A program made the position numbers and the translations under genes. DNA of 64,000 nucleotides. It comes from Taxillus chinensis (Eukaryota; Streptophyta; Magnoliopsida; Santalales; Loranthaceae). Of the stretch, positions 1 through 10,823 are shown one piece after another (the first letter of the stretch is position 1; each line of letters begins with the position of its first letter). The notes under the pieces were generated by a model. That model was not told the DNA's origin, did not search any database, and saw only the letters and a program-made list of their open reading frames with translations. The stretch covers positions 21,903,506 through 21,967,505 of the forward strand of contig CM042091.1 of NCBI GenBank assembly GCA_023512835.1, in the 5' to 3' direction.

Positions 1-752
1 AAGAGTATAAGTGCCTTTGTGAGTTCCCAAGTATAATTAAAGTTGTGTCCACATATCCGGGTGATCCACGTGTAAGATTCTTCAGGTTCTCAACGAGTTT
101 GTCTTACATCAGGACAACACGAGCTGATAACTTTAAATGCGGTAAGTTGAAGTAGCATCTTTTTGGTCCGGTGTAATTTTCCTTACTCTGTTGCTAATGA
201 AGCTCAGAACCTTACTCCGTGTCAGTGGTTGCTTACTCCGTATCTATTTGGTACTGGAATCCTTAGTCCGTGTCAGCGCTTCCTTACTTCGTGTGAATGA
301 GAAGGTCGGAGTGCTTATTCCATATCAGTGCTTCCTTACTCCGCATGTAAGTTCCTTACTCCGTATGAGTTTCTTACTCCGTGCGAGTTTAAAGGATCAG
401 ATGGCTTACTCCGTACTAGCACATCCTTACTCCGCATGAGTGAGTGGTCCGGATTCCTTACTCCACATCTGGTTTCCTTACTCCGTGCGAATAAAGACTC
501 GGGTCCTTATTCCGCATCAGTACTTCCTTACTCCGTATGTATGGGGGACTTGGTTATATTTACCAAGTGTTTGACGACACTCACTCTCGTCCGGATCAGG
601 ATTATGTATCCTGTCCTTAGCTTTGCTCTTACGAGTGTATCTCCGGATTAATAACATATCTTCTACAATGATTAAAGACAAAACACAAAAGATCTCAAAT
701 CAAATTATATAGGGCTTTATCAACATTATCCAAATTCGGGCTTGATCCAACA
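1..752 (-). mobile_element. U-family LTR, left-truncated by the window edge
   Basis: This stretch matches 41420-42401 over most of its length, including the segments around 'CACATATCCGG', 'TTCTCAACGAGTTTGTCTTAC' in part, and the end 'TTATCAACATTATCC...CCAACA'. The 42401 copy is followed by a C-rich tract that is the reverse complement of a polypurine tract, so the LTR is read on the minus strand. Here the LTR ends at 752 and directly abuts CACTA transposase sequence, so it was inserted into that older transposon. Whether it is a solo LTR or part of a full element cannot be seen because the other end lies outside the window. Confidence 0.75.
185..545. repeat. Degenerate CTTACTCCG minisatellite inside the LTR
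   Basis: The core CCTTACTCCGYAT recurs about twelve times at irregular 20-50 bp spacing, joined by linkers such as GAGTTT and CAGTGCTTC. The same core fills 41600-42190 in the sister LTR and, as a regular array, 32560-33115 in a different element. Open reading frames here (for example 191-439) simply translate the repeat and have no coding support. Confidence 0.85.
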
Positions 753-779
753 GCCCATGATGAAGAAGATACAATGTGA

Positions 780-964
780 AAGAAGAAATCAAGTTTCTTT
801 ATTCTACCTTATTGGGTGGTCTTGCTTGTGCATCATAATTTGGATGTTATGCATGTTAAGAAGAATGTTTCTGAAAGTATAATCAATACACTATTAGATT
901 GCAAGGGGAAATCAAAAGATCACTACCAATCAAGATTAAATTTAGAATTGATGGGCATTATGCC
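780..964 (+). pseudogene. CACTA (En/Spm) TNP2-type transposase, fragment 1
   Basis: From 780 to 964 the frame is open and reads ...SSFFILPYW...HHNLDVMHVKKNVSESII..., which is the TNP2-type transposase stretch usually seen as 'LPYW...LLRHNLDVMHIEKNV'. The region lies near the C-terminal end of the TNP2 core, just before the DUF4218 region. The frame stops being transposase at 964, exactly where the chrC LTR begins, and resumes at 22114 after the duplicated target ATGCC. An in-frame TGA at 777-779 and the U LTR end at 752 show the upstream part is lost. TNP2 would cut CACTA termini in the nucleus; this copy cannot. Confidence 0.85.
960..964. repeat. Target-site duplication ATGCC (left) of chrC
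   Basis: ATGCC precedes the LTR start TGTAATGACCC and the identical ATGCC follows the LTR end GGGGCGTGACA at 22114-22118. A 5-bp duplication is the normal length for Ty3/gypsy integrase, so 965-22113 is one insertion. Confidence 0.92.
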
Positions 965-1240
965 TGTAATGACCCGTATTTTGGGATGTGAGGAGTTAGT
1001 CTCAGTTTCGCCTTTTTGGGTGGAAATTATTGGGTTTTAGGGAATTTTATTTCCACACACTTTGGCTAAATCATCTTGTATGTTGATGATCAAGCAAGAG
1101 GCAAAGTTTGAGCCCAATAGGGAGTACACGTGAGAATGCACGTGAGAAGGGCTTTTCACGTGCAGTGAGATTTTTGCATGGGAGCCTTCCTAATGTTGTT
1201 CCAAGGCTTGTGGTGAAATTCTAGAGCATTTGGAGGTGCC

Positions 1241-1262
1241 CGTGAGAAAGGCCTTTCTCACG
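1241..1262. promoter_or_regulatory. 22-bp perfect palindrome in the chrC U3
   Basis: The arm CGTGAGAAAGG is followed without spacer by its exact reverse complement CCTTTCTCACG; the right end runs into CACGTG. The same palindrome is at 20706-20727 in the 3' LTR. It could be a hairpin or a dimeric binding site in the LTR enhancer; function is inferred only from position. Confidence 0.8.
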
Positions 1263-1442
1263 TGCAGCCTCCATTACCCTTGTTTTGTTGTTCTGATACT
1301 CTTTTGCTAAAGGGCCATGGTGAAATTATGAGTGTTTTGTCCTATGTGGTTGCAAAAAAGTTGTAGACTGTAATCAAAACTATGTCGTTTTAATGTTGGG
1401 ATTCATTTAATCAAAACTACGTCGTTTTGGGGTTTGAGTTGT

Positions 1443-1452
1443 CTATATAAAG
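1443..1452 (+). promoter_or_regulatory. TATA box of the chrC 5' LTR
   Basis: CTATATAAAG lies about 60 bp upstream of the GA tract that would form the start of the transcript leader. The counterpart in the 3' LTR is at 20908-20917. The equivalents in chrA are CTATATAAGG at 11325-11334 and 11798-11807. Confidence 0.75.
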
Positions 1453-1506
1453 AGGTGAAGGCTCCTTGTTTTAGGTTTAGGGTTCTCTTCAGTTGCTGCA
1501 GCCGTC

Positions 1507-1508
<2 letters not shown>

Positions 1509-1562
<54 letters not shown>
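1509..1562 (+). repeat. (AG)n microsatellite in the LTR leader
   Basis: Pure AG dinucleotides for about 54 bp just downstream of the TATA box and of GCAGCCGTCGC. The 3' LTR copy at about 20976-21020 is shorter, as expected for slippage. Confidence 0.95.
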
Positions 1563-1566
<4 letters not shown>

Positions 1567-2291
1567 AAGCTTCTGGTCGTGGTTGCTGCGGTGGTGTTTC
1601 CGTGGGCGAACGGCGTTTGGCGTGGAGGCTAAGGCGTGGAGGAATCTGTTGAGGTAGGGGTTTTATCTTTCCTGGTCTGTTCCGGGGTTAGGCCTTGTGT
1701 GGATGTTTTGTAAAGCTTCTATTGTTATTGCTATAATATTATATGTAAATTCATATAGGTGTGATCTCCTATATGAATGTTGGCCTCCAATGGCGTTTTG
1801 GTGTGATTCTGACGTTGGGTGGGCAGTGCATGTTAAATGTTCGATAAAATGCATGTGTGAATATGTTTGTGTGACAATGCCCAGTATGTGTTTGATAATA
1901 TGCCAGTAAGGCTAGAATTGTGAGTTGGTAAAGGTGTGCATGCTAAGTGTTTGTTTTTATACCTGAGTGGCTGAGTTTGTACATTTGTGAATGTGTGCCT
2001 ACTAAGTGTTTGGTTTTATGCCTGAGTGGATATGTGTACTGTGTTTTGTGTGAAACCCGGTGGCTGTGGAAGCCCGGGATTGCTCTTGGAAACCCGGTGG
2101 CTGTGGAAGCCCGAGACTGTTCATGTGCTAGCCTGTGTGGCTGTGGAAATAATTGTTTTTGCTGATGGCTTGCTATTATATTTGTTAAAATAGTTGTATC
2201 ACGACACTACACTTGTACACACGGCATGTAAATGCTAGGAGCATGGGATGGGTTGGGGAGACATGATCCCTACTGAGCTGTGGTTGCTCAC

Positions 2292-3484
2292 TGATAACGT
2301 GCATTTTATGCCATTATTCTAGTGTTTATTTAGGATGTTTAAGAGCATGATTAGAGCCTTATTGCTTCATATATCATATATATTTGCTCTAACCCCTAGG
2401 AAGATACTATTTGCAAATACATGCGTTTTTAAGCTGTTTTGGCAGATTTTGTACCTCACTTTTGACATAGTAGATGGCCTCAAACAATTTGCGTGCAAGA
2501 ACAAACGTTTCTTAGAATGATGTCATCTACCTACCACAGAAATTTCAGAGCATTTGGAGCTGAACGTGAATTCACCCATTTCACGTGCAAGCCTATTTTT
2601 GCCTCTCAAGCCTCTACAGGATGCAAGGAAGCTTGGGGAGAAGTTTGAGCTGATTTGGAGGTGCATGTGAATTCACCATATCACGTGCAAATTGACGTGC
2701 AGAGATATTTTTGGACCGATCCTATCGTTTTTCCATGCTGATCATTTGTTCCTGAAGGCCCAAGTCCAAATTGTGGATGGAAGATAGAGTTTTTAATGTT
2801 TCGAGTGTTACTTATCAAAACTACGCCGTTTTGATAAGTGGGCTAGGTTACACACCTCAAAGCCCATCCAAACTCTATAAATACAAGCCTCCACGCCCCT
2901 TGCTAGCCATGCTTGACCCCCCTACACGTTTTTAGAGAGAGAGAGAGAGAGGCTCCACGACTTGGAGGTGCTCCTTGACCTAGGAGAGCAGCCGTCGCAG
3001 CCCTGGTGAAGCGCGCCGTGTTGAGCTTGGATTTGAAGCTTTCGTGCGTGATCAAGAAGAAGATGTTTAGCTTTTCTGCTATGTGTTTGCTTATAATCAT
3101 GCGTGAGTAGTCTTTTAATCTAGGGGAGCAATGTAGCCCCCTTGTTGCTTTGCTGTGTTTATGAATATTGGGTTTGGATGATTGAGTTTTGCATGTTTTA
3201 TGAATCTGTTCTTAATTCTATCTTTGGATGTACACCTTGGTATTCTTAGCCCTAGTCTGGGGCAGATTAAGATTCATAACTTATTTGTAATTGGTGTGAC
3301 ATTTTATAGAACAATAGTAATTGGGTGTTTTGATTTGAGAACTAGAGAACTAGGCTAATCCCTGTGGGTTCGACCCCTTTCTTGCTGCTATTCTTTTAGT
3401 GCAAACTTAGGGAATTTATTATTTTGAAGAGGGATTTAACGACATTAGCTAGCTCTTTTGAGAGGCTAAAAATCTTGTCTTTCA
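2292..3484 (+). mobile_element. L-1 5' LTR (with a ~300-bp deletion)
   Basis: Starts TGATAACGTGCATTTTATGCC and ends CTTGTCTTTCA. Compared with the 3' LTR it lacks the segment that lies at about 14607-14920, the join being GGTGTGAC/ATTTTATAG near 3299. It contains CACGTG pairs near 2567-2590 and 2664-2700, an 11-bp-armed palindrome at 2811-2838, TATAAATA at 2876-2883 and a short GA tract at 2934-2951. Confidence 0.9.
2811..2838. promoter_or_regulatory. ACGT/ACGC-core palindrome in the L-family U3
   Basis: CTTATCAAAAC and GTTTTGATAAG are exact inverted repeats around TACGCC. The L-4 copy at 58547-58574 has the same arms around TACGTC. It sits about 40 bp upstream of TATAAATA, the position of the ACGT boxes in chrA and chrC. 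Confidence 0.75.
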
Positions 3485-3485
3485 A

Positions 3486-3506
3486 ATTGGTGCCGTTGCC
3501 AGGGGA
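3486..3506 (+). other. Primer-binding site of L-1
   Basis: One base after the LTR comes AATTGGTGCCGTTGCCAGGG, close to the TTGGCGCCGTTGCCGGGGA sequence found after Athila-type LTRs, which prime from tRNA-Asp. It is clearly different from the iMet-type primer sites of chrA, chrB and chrC. Confidence 0.8.
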
Positions 3507-3716
3507 TTCAACGGTTAACTAGTTTTTAAAATCAATATTCAAGAAATTGTTTGAATTCTCGATCTTGGTGTTTTATTTTGTCTTTTACTTTCTGTTATTT
3601 TGTGTTCTTTATTTGTTTATTTTGCATTGTTCGGAGCTGGGTGTGTTCTTGTTGTTTTACAGGAACATACACCAAGTGTTTGAGGTATTACTAGTTGTGT
3701 ATGCGATGAGGGGAAC

Positions 3717-4320
3717 TTGTGTCCTTTAATCCAGACCGAACAGCGTCCAATGGACAGAAAGTTTGGAGATGAGGAGGAGCTAACCGTGGAAGAATGTTTG
3801 GAAAGGATGATCCAAGGCAACAAATATTTGTGGGAAAATCAAAGGAGAGATGAGGAGAATTCAATGATGGCAGACCAAAATGTTTATATTCCAGGTCATG
3901 CAGCAGATCAATTTTCATATAGTGCTTGGGATTGCACTGTCTATGATCCTCCCACAACCAGCTATTCATACCAGGAGCCTCCTTGTTATGGTGGGAGTAT
4001 TAATGGAGATGGTAGAGAAGTGGCCAACTTACACCCAACCGAGGGTGACTACTATCCACAAGAGCCACCACCTGAGGAGTTTAATGGTTTCTTCAATGGA
4101 TATTCGAGAATAGATGGGTTGGGCAATATCAAGATGAAGCTTACTATGAAGCCCCACTCTATGGTAATTATTGTCCATATCAACAACAAGAGTGGCAGCC
4201 CCAAGTTGAAGATGAAGAAACCAGAGAGAGGGAGAGGCTTTGAATGAAAGGCTAGGAAGTTTGGAGACTACCATAAAAAATGTAGAGCAATTATTGATGA
4301 GTATGGTTCAAAATGCGAGA
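3717..4320 (+). pseudogene. L-1 gag-like ORF, frameshifted and truncated
   Basis: The open frame 3717-4247 encodes about 176 residues, acidic at the start (DEEELTVEECLERMIQ) and rich in Tyr, Pro and Gly in the middle. Near 4220-4240 the frame shifts; the next frame reads ERLGSLETTIKNVEQLLMSM, a heptad-like coiled-coil stretch, and stops at 4319. An acidic start, a Q/P/Y-rich middle and a short coiled coil are seen in N-terminal gag regions of Athila-like elements, so I call it gag-like. I cannot recognise a capsid or zinc-knuckle segment; anything downstream was lost at the chrA junction at about 4437. It would form the particle in which the RNA is copied, but this copy is too short to do so. 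Confidence 0.5.
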
Positions 4321-4436
4321 TAACGGAGTCTCATCTAACTCCTTTCCGGTGACACGAGAGATAGAGTCGAAGAGAATTGCAAAGCCATCACTCCAACTTC
4401 CATGTATCAATCTTTGACATCTGCCTCACAAGAATG

Positions 4437-5284
4437 GGAGTATTGCTGTGTGTATATGCCAAGTACATGTTTGATAATATGCCTGTGTGGCGGACTTGTG
4501 ATTTAGTGTATGTATGTATCTGGGTGTCGGGTTTGTTGCTTGCTGAATGGCTGGGTTTGTGCACTTGTGAACGGGTGCACACCAAGTGTTTGGTTTTATG
4601 TTTGTGTGAATGTGGTGTAAGTTGTGTGCATGACGTGGTATCTGGCCTGAAGAGGCGGTTAAATTACTTTGCCTGAGAGGCGGTTAGACCAGGGAGAGGC
4701 GGTTAAATCACTTGGCCTGAAGAGGCGGTTAAATCACTTGGCCTGAAGAGGCGGTTAAATCACTTGTGGTTAAAGTGTTAGCCTGTGGCAACGGAAGATT
4801 GTAATTGTTGATGTGGTTTTTTATTGTGTCTGTTGAAATTATTGTAACACAACACCGCACTTGTACACATGGCATGTAGATGCTAGGAACATGGGATGGG
4901 TTGGGGAGACATGATCCCTACTGAGCCGTGGTTGCTCACCCCTCCTACTTGTGTTTGTTTGTTTTCCAGGGACTTACAGGCGTTAGGTGGATACACCAAG
5001 GTGGAAGACCCTCTCCACTTTATTGTTCATTTCAGAATGTACTTTTATGATTTATGTAACCCCAGGGGAGGGGAATGTACTAAGGGATTGAACCGTAGTC
5101 AGGGACTTGGTTGTTTTGTGAACCTTTGATGTTTTGGAATTAAATAAAGATGTGGCTTATTTGATTTATTGTAATTGTTAGACTTGCTTGTGTGGCATCC
5201 AGTAATCCAACCCCATTGCCCTCCGTGTGGGTGAATGGGGAGTCACGTACCGGCTTCCTCGGGTTGGAAATCCGGGGCGTGACA
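4437..5284 (+). mobile_element. chrA 5' LTR remnant (R/U5 part)
   Basis: Collinear with 12180-13032 and nearly identical. It starts abruptly after GAATGGGA and ends GGGGCGTGACA. It carries the GAGGCGGTTAAATCACTTGG repeats and the CCAGGGACTTACAGGCGTTAGG stretch shared by all chromovirus LTRs of this window. Confidence 0.92.
4640..4770 (+). repeat. ~27-bp tandem repeat, unit core GAGGCGGTTAAATCAC
   Basis: About five copies of CCTGAAGAGGCGGTTAAATC with small variations. The same array is at 12387-12515 in the 3' LTR and, on the minus strand, at 55438-55562. Confidence 0.9.
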
Positions 5285-5287
5285 ATA

Positions 5288-5299
5288 TGGTATCAGAGC
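5288..5299 (+). other. Primer-binding site of chrA (tRNA-iMet type)
   Basis: TGGTATCAGAGC follows the LTR end after ATA; it is the standard initiator-Met tRNA primer sequence of plant LTR elements. Confidence 0.93.
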
Positions 5300-5694
5300 A
5301 TGGTTTAGTTGGCCTAGGGTAGTGGGCGGACTTGGTTATCTTGAGTCCTTTGGAGGAACCTAGAGGGACATGCCTGATCAACATGGTCCTCTTTGAGCCT
5401 CCAAGGTGTACTTAGGGTAGTCCGGTCTTGTGGTAGGATTTGCATGCATTGGCATTAGGGCACTAGTTGCATTTGCTGTGAATGTATGCTAAACTGTGGA
5501 TAAGATCACATGATTAAGTGAAATGTGCAACTCTGATTTGTTTGGCAATGTGTACTGAACTGTGCAATGTGATTGATGCAATGTATGTGTGTAATGTCAT
5601 GTGATAGTGAAATTGATCAGTGGGGTAGAGGTAGTGACGCGATAGATTATAAAATTTGTTTTGATGTTTGTGTTTCTTACTTCGTGTAGTAAGA

Positions 5695-7123
5695 ATGCCG
5701 CCGAGGAGAGTGACACGTGCGTCCGGGGCAGTGGCTGATGAGTCATCTGCCCATGAGGGTCCGGGTGCGGGACCGTCCGTTGGAGGGCATGCGTTGTTAC
5801 TGGCACAGCTACAAGAAGGTATCCGGCTGGAGGTACGAGAGCTACGGGAGGGACTCCGGCAAGACGTTCGGGAGGAGGTGCGCCGTGAGATGGCGACCCG
5901 GCGGTGGTGCCACCACCACCACCACCAGGTGGGGGAGCCGCCTCGTGAGCGTGAGAGTTCGCTGGGTGGTGTACCGACTCGTGCAGAGGATGACGTGGTG
6001 ACATGGTTCCGAAAGGAACAACCTCCGCGATTCAAGGGGGAAGGTGATCCGGTGGTGGCTGAGCAGTGGTTGAGACAGATCGAGCATGTGTTCTCCTTTC
6101 TCCTGCCCCGGGAAGAGGATAAGGTGCGACTGGCAATTCGGCAGCTGGAGGGGGATGCTTTGGAGTGGTGGACAAGCGTTGCGGGGAGCCGTGCAGTGCA
6201 ACTCATGTTTTGGGAGGAGTTCTTGCAACTCTTCCATGATGAGTTCTTTCCGGAATCAGTGAGATGGCAGAAGAGGGAAGAATTCGGCAGCTTGAAGCAG
6301 GGATCCAGGACGGTACCTGAGTATGAGCGAGAGTTCCGGAGCTTGAGTAGGTTTGCTCCTGAGACTGTGGCTAGGGAGGACCTGAAGGCCCACAAGTTCA
6401 CTCTGGGTCTTAGGCCAGCCCTTAGGGAGAGGGTGGCGATTCTACGTTTGAGGACATATGCTGCGGCTGTGGAGACGGCCCGTATAGCTGAGAGAGAGCT
6501 GGATGATGGGAGGCAGGCCCATCAGGGGCGCCGGTTGCAGAGTGGGCCTGATCGAGATGCAGGGTCCAAGAGGCTCAAGACGGAGGAGAGGGATAGCGAG
6601 TTCTTTTCGCGATCGGGGTCGGACATCCGTGAACCCCGGGAGGTTCACCTTTGGCGGCGGAAGACAGGGTGGTCCATCCGGGAGTCTACCGAGCGGATGC
6701 CACTGTTGCGGAGAGCAGGGTCACTTCAAAGGGGAGTGCCCCAAGAAGGACCGGCAACGCAACAACCGTGGACGAGAGGGTCATTTGCGCCGGGTTTGCA
6801 GGAGTGGCAACAGGGGAACAGGGGGCGCGGCATCCAGCGTGAGGAGTGATGCTAGCTTCCGTGCACCAGCTAAGAGACCAGCTCGTCAGTGGCAGGCCAG
6901 CCAGGCAGGATCCAGTCAGACCCGACCCCAGGGGAGGCCGGAGCGGCAGCAGACCGAGGCTGGAGGCAACCTTAGCGGGAAGCGTCCAGTGAGTGAGCCG
7001 ACTAGTGGCACGGGCCAAGGAAGGGTGTTTGCGCTGGAGGCGACATACCAGGAGGAGGCCGAGCTACCACCCCCACCACTGAGGGTGGAGCAGGACCATC
7101 GGTGGTTAGAGGTACCCTATTGA
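5695..7123 (+). pseudogene. gag: chrA gag (capsid-nucleocapsid), frameshifted
   Basis: Start chosen at the ATG of MPPRRVTRAS, the same start seen in chrB at 60817. About residues 100-240 form the Ty3/gypsy-type capsid region: VVTWFRKEQPPRFKG, ALEWW, then FFPESVRWQKREEF and YEREFRSL. After about 6560 the meaningful frame changes by one base; the new frame reads through an Arg/Gly-rich segment into the zinc knuckle CHCCGEQGHFKGEC (6698-6739, C-x2-C-x4-H-x4-C), then a Gln/Gly/Pro-rich tail, and stops at 7123. Gag binds the element RNA and builds the cytoplasmic particle. A second knuckle, present in chrB, is damaged here. The shifts make the gene non-functional as read. Confidence 0.9.
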
Positions 7124-7139
7124 TCTCCCGTACATTAGC

Positions 7140-10100
7140 TTCGTTCTTTTCGATACGGGTGCATCATGTTCGTTTGTTGCTGAGCTTGTAATAGACGGCT
7201 TGGGGTTAGCTTGTGTGGAGGCCGCGAGGCCCCTAGTTGTGGAGTCTCCGGTGGGAGGCATGATTGAGGTACGGCGAGTGTGTCGTGACTGTGTGTTAAC
7301 CATAGGCGAGGTGGAGTTGAGTTTTCACTTGCATGTGATGCCTTTGAGGACGTTTGACCTGATCTTGGGTATGGATTGGCTTATGGCTTTCCAGGCCAAG
7401 ATAGATTGTTATCGGTGGCGTGTGTCCTTCGTGACACCTGCAGGGACCTCTTGCACCCTGCAGGGGGAGTGGGACTATGAGGCGAGTCAGGCCGGGCCAG
7501 TGTTGGACCAGTGGGGTGCCATTACCCACAGGTTGGCAGCCCTGACCTTTGCTGAGGAGGGTAAGGTGGAAAAGAGGGTGTGGCCCGCTGTTGTGGACCA
7601 ATTTCAGGATGTTTTTCCTGAGGAGTTGAGGAGTTTGCCACCTAAGAGGAGTGTGGAGTTCACCATTGAGTTGGTGCCGGGGACGGGTCCGATTTCCCAA
7701 GTAGCGTATCGTATGGGGCCAGCCGAGCTGAGGGAGCTTCAGAGGCAAATCGAGGAGTTGGTGGGCCAGGGGTATATTAGACCGAGTACCTCACCTTGGG
7801 GTGCTCCGGTGCTCTTTGCTAAGAAGGCTGATGGCACACTTCGTCTCTCGCATCGACTACAGGGAAGCTCGAATTCGATGATCGTGAAGAACAAGTACCC
7901 GTTGCCTCGGATAGATGACCTGTTTGACCAATTGAGCGGGGCCCAGTGGTTTTCCAAGATAGATTTACGGTCGGGGTATCACCAGCTCAGGGTTAGGGAG
8001 GAGGACATCCCTAAGACGGCTTTTCGGTGCAGGTATGGGCATTATGAGTGGGTCGTGATGCCTTTCGGGCTCACTAATGCGCCAGCGGTGTTCATGCATT
8101 TGATGAACCAAGTCTTTGCCCCATACTTAGACTCGTTCGTGGTGGTGTTTATCGACGATATCTTGGTGTATTCCAAGACCGAGAAGGAGCATGTGGAGCA
8201 CTTGGCAATAGTGTTGCAAACCTTGAGGGACCAGCAGCTGTTTGCTAAGTTTAGCAAGTGTGAGTTTTGGCTGCAGGAGGTTCACTTTCTTGGCCATGTG
8301 GTGTCAGCTGAGGGAGTTAGGGTGGACCCAGCCAAGATTGAGGCCGTGGCATTGTGGGCGAGGCCAACCAACGTTTTTGAGATCCGTAGTTTTCTTGGCT
8401 TGGCGGGGTACTATCGTCGTTTTGTAGAGGGGTTTTCCCGTTTGGCGGCTCCTATGACGGCGTTGACTAGGAAAGGAGTGAAATTTGAGTGGACGGACAA
8501 GTGCCGCAGGGCGTTTGAGACTCTCAAAACCCGTTTGACCACTGCACCTGTGTTGAGGTTGCCTAGGGAGGATATTCCGTATGAGGTGTATTGTGATGCG
8601 TCCAGGGTTGGTTTGGGGTGTGTGCTTATGCAGGAGCACAGTGTGGTAGCTTATGGGTCGAGGCAGCTGAAGCCTCATGAGCAGAATTATCCTACTCATG
8701 ATCTGGAGTTGGCGGCTGTCATCTTCGCCCTGAAGAGTTGGCAGCATTACCTCTTGGGGGAAAAGTTTGTAGTGTTCTCAGATCACAAGAGCCTTCAGTA
8801 CATCTTTACTCAGAAGGACTTGAATTTGAGGCAAAGGAGATGGGTGGAGTATTTGCAGACCTTTGACTTTACTCTTGCCTATACCCCGGGCAAGGGTAAT
8901 GTTGTAGCTGACGCATTGAGCAGGAAAGGGAAAGCTGAGGTGGCCGTGAGAGAGTGGAAGCTGATGGAGCAGTTGGCAATGTTGCAGCTGCAGCCTGTTG
9001 CTCATGATGGTGGGACAGTCCTGAGTCCTTTGGTGGTTGTGCCTGAGTTGTACCAGCGCGTCCGGGAGGGACAGTTGGGTGACATTGAGTGTGAGGTTCT
9101 CCGTGCCCGTATTGAGGTTGGGGAACTATCTGAGGACTGGACAGAGGGTCCTGAGCATGAGTTGTCATTTCAGGGGCGGTTGGTAGTAGCTTCTTCCCTC
9201 AGGGATGAGGTGATGAGGGAGTTTCACCAGTCTAGAGTTGCTGTGCATCCAGGGGGTACGAAGATGTACCATGCGCTTCGGGGACATTTTTGGTGGCCTG
9301 GGATGAAACGCGATGTGGCTGCCTTTGTTTCCCGGTGCCTCACGTGTCAGCAGGTGAAGGCAGAACATCAGCGGCCGGCGGGCATGTTACAGCCGTTGCC
9401 CATAGCGGAGTGGAAGTGGGACCATATCGCGATGGACTTTGTGACTGGTCTTCCACCCACCACTGGGAGGAAGGACATGATTTGGGTGATTGTGGATCGA
9501 CTCACAAAGTCGGCCCATTTCCTTGCTGTTCGCGAGCGGGACTCCATTGGGACCTTGAGTCAGCTGTACATGAACGAGATTGTGAGACTGCATGGAGTAC
9601 CATCATCGGTTGTCTCCTGGCCCGGGATTCGAGGTTCACTTCCCGTTTCTTGGGCAAGTTTGCAAGGAGGCTATGGGGACCAAGCTTCACTTGAGTACAG
9701 CCTTTCACCCTGAGACTGACGGCCAACAGAGAGGACGAATCAGACTTTGGAGGACATGTTACGGGCCTGTGTGTTAGACTTTGGGGGTTCATGGGCAACT
9801 CACCTTCCTTTGGTGGAGTTTGCCTACAATAACAGTTATCAGGCATCCATTGGGATGGCTCCTTTTGAGGCGTTGTATGGGAGGCCGTGCCGCTCGCCCT
9901 TGTGTTGGACTGAGGTAGGAGAGGCAATTCTCTTGGGGCCACGATTGGTTCAAGAGGTTACCGAGAAGGTCAAGTTGATTCATCGGCGTTTGTTGTCGGC
10001 TCGAGTCGGCAGAAATCTTATGCGGATCAGCGGCGGCGACCTTTGGAGTTTTCTTGGTTTGGTGATCATGTGTTCCTTCGTGTCTCTCCACGTCGTGGTC

Positions 10101-10489
10101 ATCGACGGTTTGGGCGAGGTTCCAAGCTATCTCCACGGTTTATTGGTCCTTTTGAGATTCTGGATCGTGTGGGGCCTGTGGCCTACCGGTTAGCGTTACC
10201 ACCGCGGCTGAGTCGAGTGCACAACGTGTTTCACGTGTCCCAGTTGCGGAAGTATCACCCTGACCCCACCCATGTGATCGATTGGGGGACATTAGACATT
10301 GCGGATGACATGTCCGTTGTTGAGGTCCCTATCTGTATCCTAGATCGGCGAGAGAAGCTTTTGCGTGGTCGTGCTATTCCTTTGGTTCGCGTGCTGTGGC
10401 AGCACCGTGGCATTGAGGAGGAGACATGGGAACGTGAGTCCGTGATGCGTGAGCAGCACCCAGACTTGTTCGAGGACGAACAATCTTAA
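7140..10489 (+). pseudogene. pol: chrA pol: protease-RT-RNase H-integrase-chromodomain tail, broken
   Basis: The polyprotein region has protease at DTGAS (7152-7166), RT with FIDDILVYS (about 8148-8174), RNase H with YCDAS (about 8590) and ADALSRK (about 8908), the integrase zinc finger (HQSRVAVHP...RCLTCQQVK, about 9226-9355) and the first catalytic Asp in [10 protein letters not shown] (about 9428). An open frame runs 7200-9713, but RT entry near 7845-7875 is garbled (a shift pair), and at about 9605 another shift destroys the second Asp segment of the integrase. The frame returns piecewise at 9747 (LEDMLRACVLDFGG) and at about 10130-10489, ending in GIEEETWERE...LFED, the degenerate chromodomain tail of Tekay/Del chromoviruses. 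It would copy the RNA and integrate it; it cannot now. Confidence 0.92.
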
Positions 10490-10823
10490 GCGTGGGAGGT
10501 GGCTGTTGGCCAAGGGATAGTGATGTGTTTTGTGTTTTCTTGTATTAGTTGTGTACGATTTGGTGTATTTGTATTGTCTTTTAAAGACATGTGTTCTTAT
10601 TTGTGATGTGTTTTGAGATGTGTATTCGTGACATGCGGACATGTGTTATATGCATTATTGTGGTTATGAATTATGGTTGTACTTTGTTATGTGCTGTTGT
10701 GTTGTGTGCGGTGTATGACCCATTTGGGTGTGGTGGCTTGCCGGGTGGCAAATGGGTAGCTTGTGTTTGTTTTCCTTGTATGTCACTTCTTTTCGAGGAC
10801 GAAAAGTCTTAAGGGGGAGAGGA
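10490..10823 (+). other. chrA 3' noncoding segment and polypurine tract
   Basis: About 320 bp after the pol stop. It ends TTCGAGGACGAAAAGTCTTA and AAGGGGGAGAGGA, the polypurine tract, directly before the LTR. The pol stop region itself reads TTCGAGGACGAACAATCTTA, so the tail of the gene appears twice, 310 bp apart. chrC has the same arrangement at 20120-20429. Confidence 0.75.

Larger units (their letters stand above)
965..2291 (+). mobile_element. chrC 5' LTR, part 1 (U3, R and most of U5)
   Basis: Matches 20430 onwards nearly base for base. U3 contains CACGTG boxes arranged in hairpins (about 1129-1168 and 1241-1263), then two ACGT-core boxes (about 1373-1392 and 1409-1430), a TATA box CTATATAAAG at 1443-1452, a telomere-box-like TTTAGGTTTAGGGTT and a long GA tract. 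Copies of GAAACCCGGTGGCTGTGGAAGCCCG follow at 2047-2115 in slightly varied form; the 3' LTR has one more copy. It ends at CTCAC, the target of the L insertion, and resumes at 15107. Confidence 0.92.

Noticed and set aside
1434..1652. Small Arg/Glu-rich protein over the GA tract
   Set aside because: Translation of the AG microsatellite in the LTR leader; the length changes between the two LTRs.
7140..10489. Endogenous plant pararetrovirus
   Set aside because: RT is followed by RNase H, an integrase zinc finger and catalytic region, and the element has LTRs and target-type ends; this is a Ty3/gypsy chromovirus.
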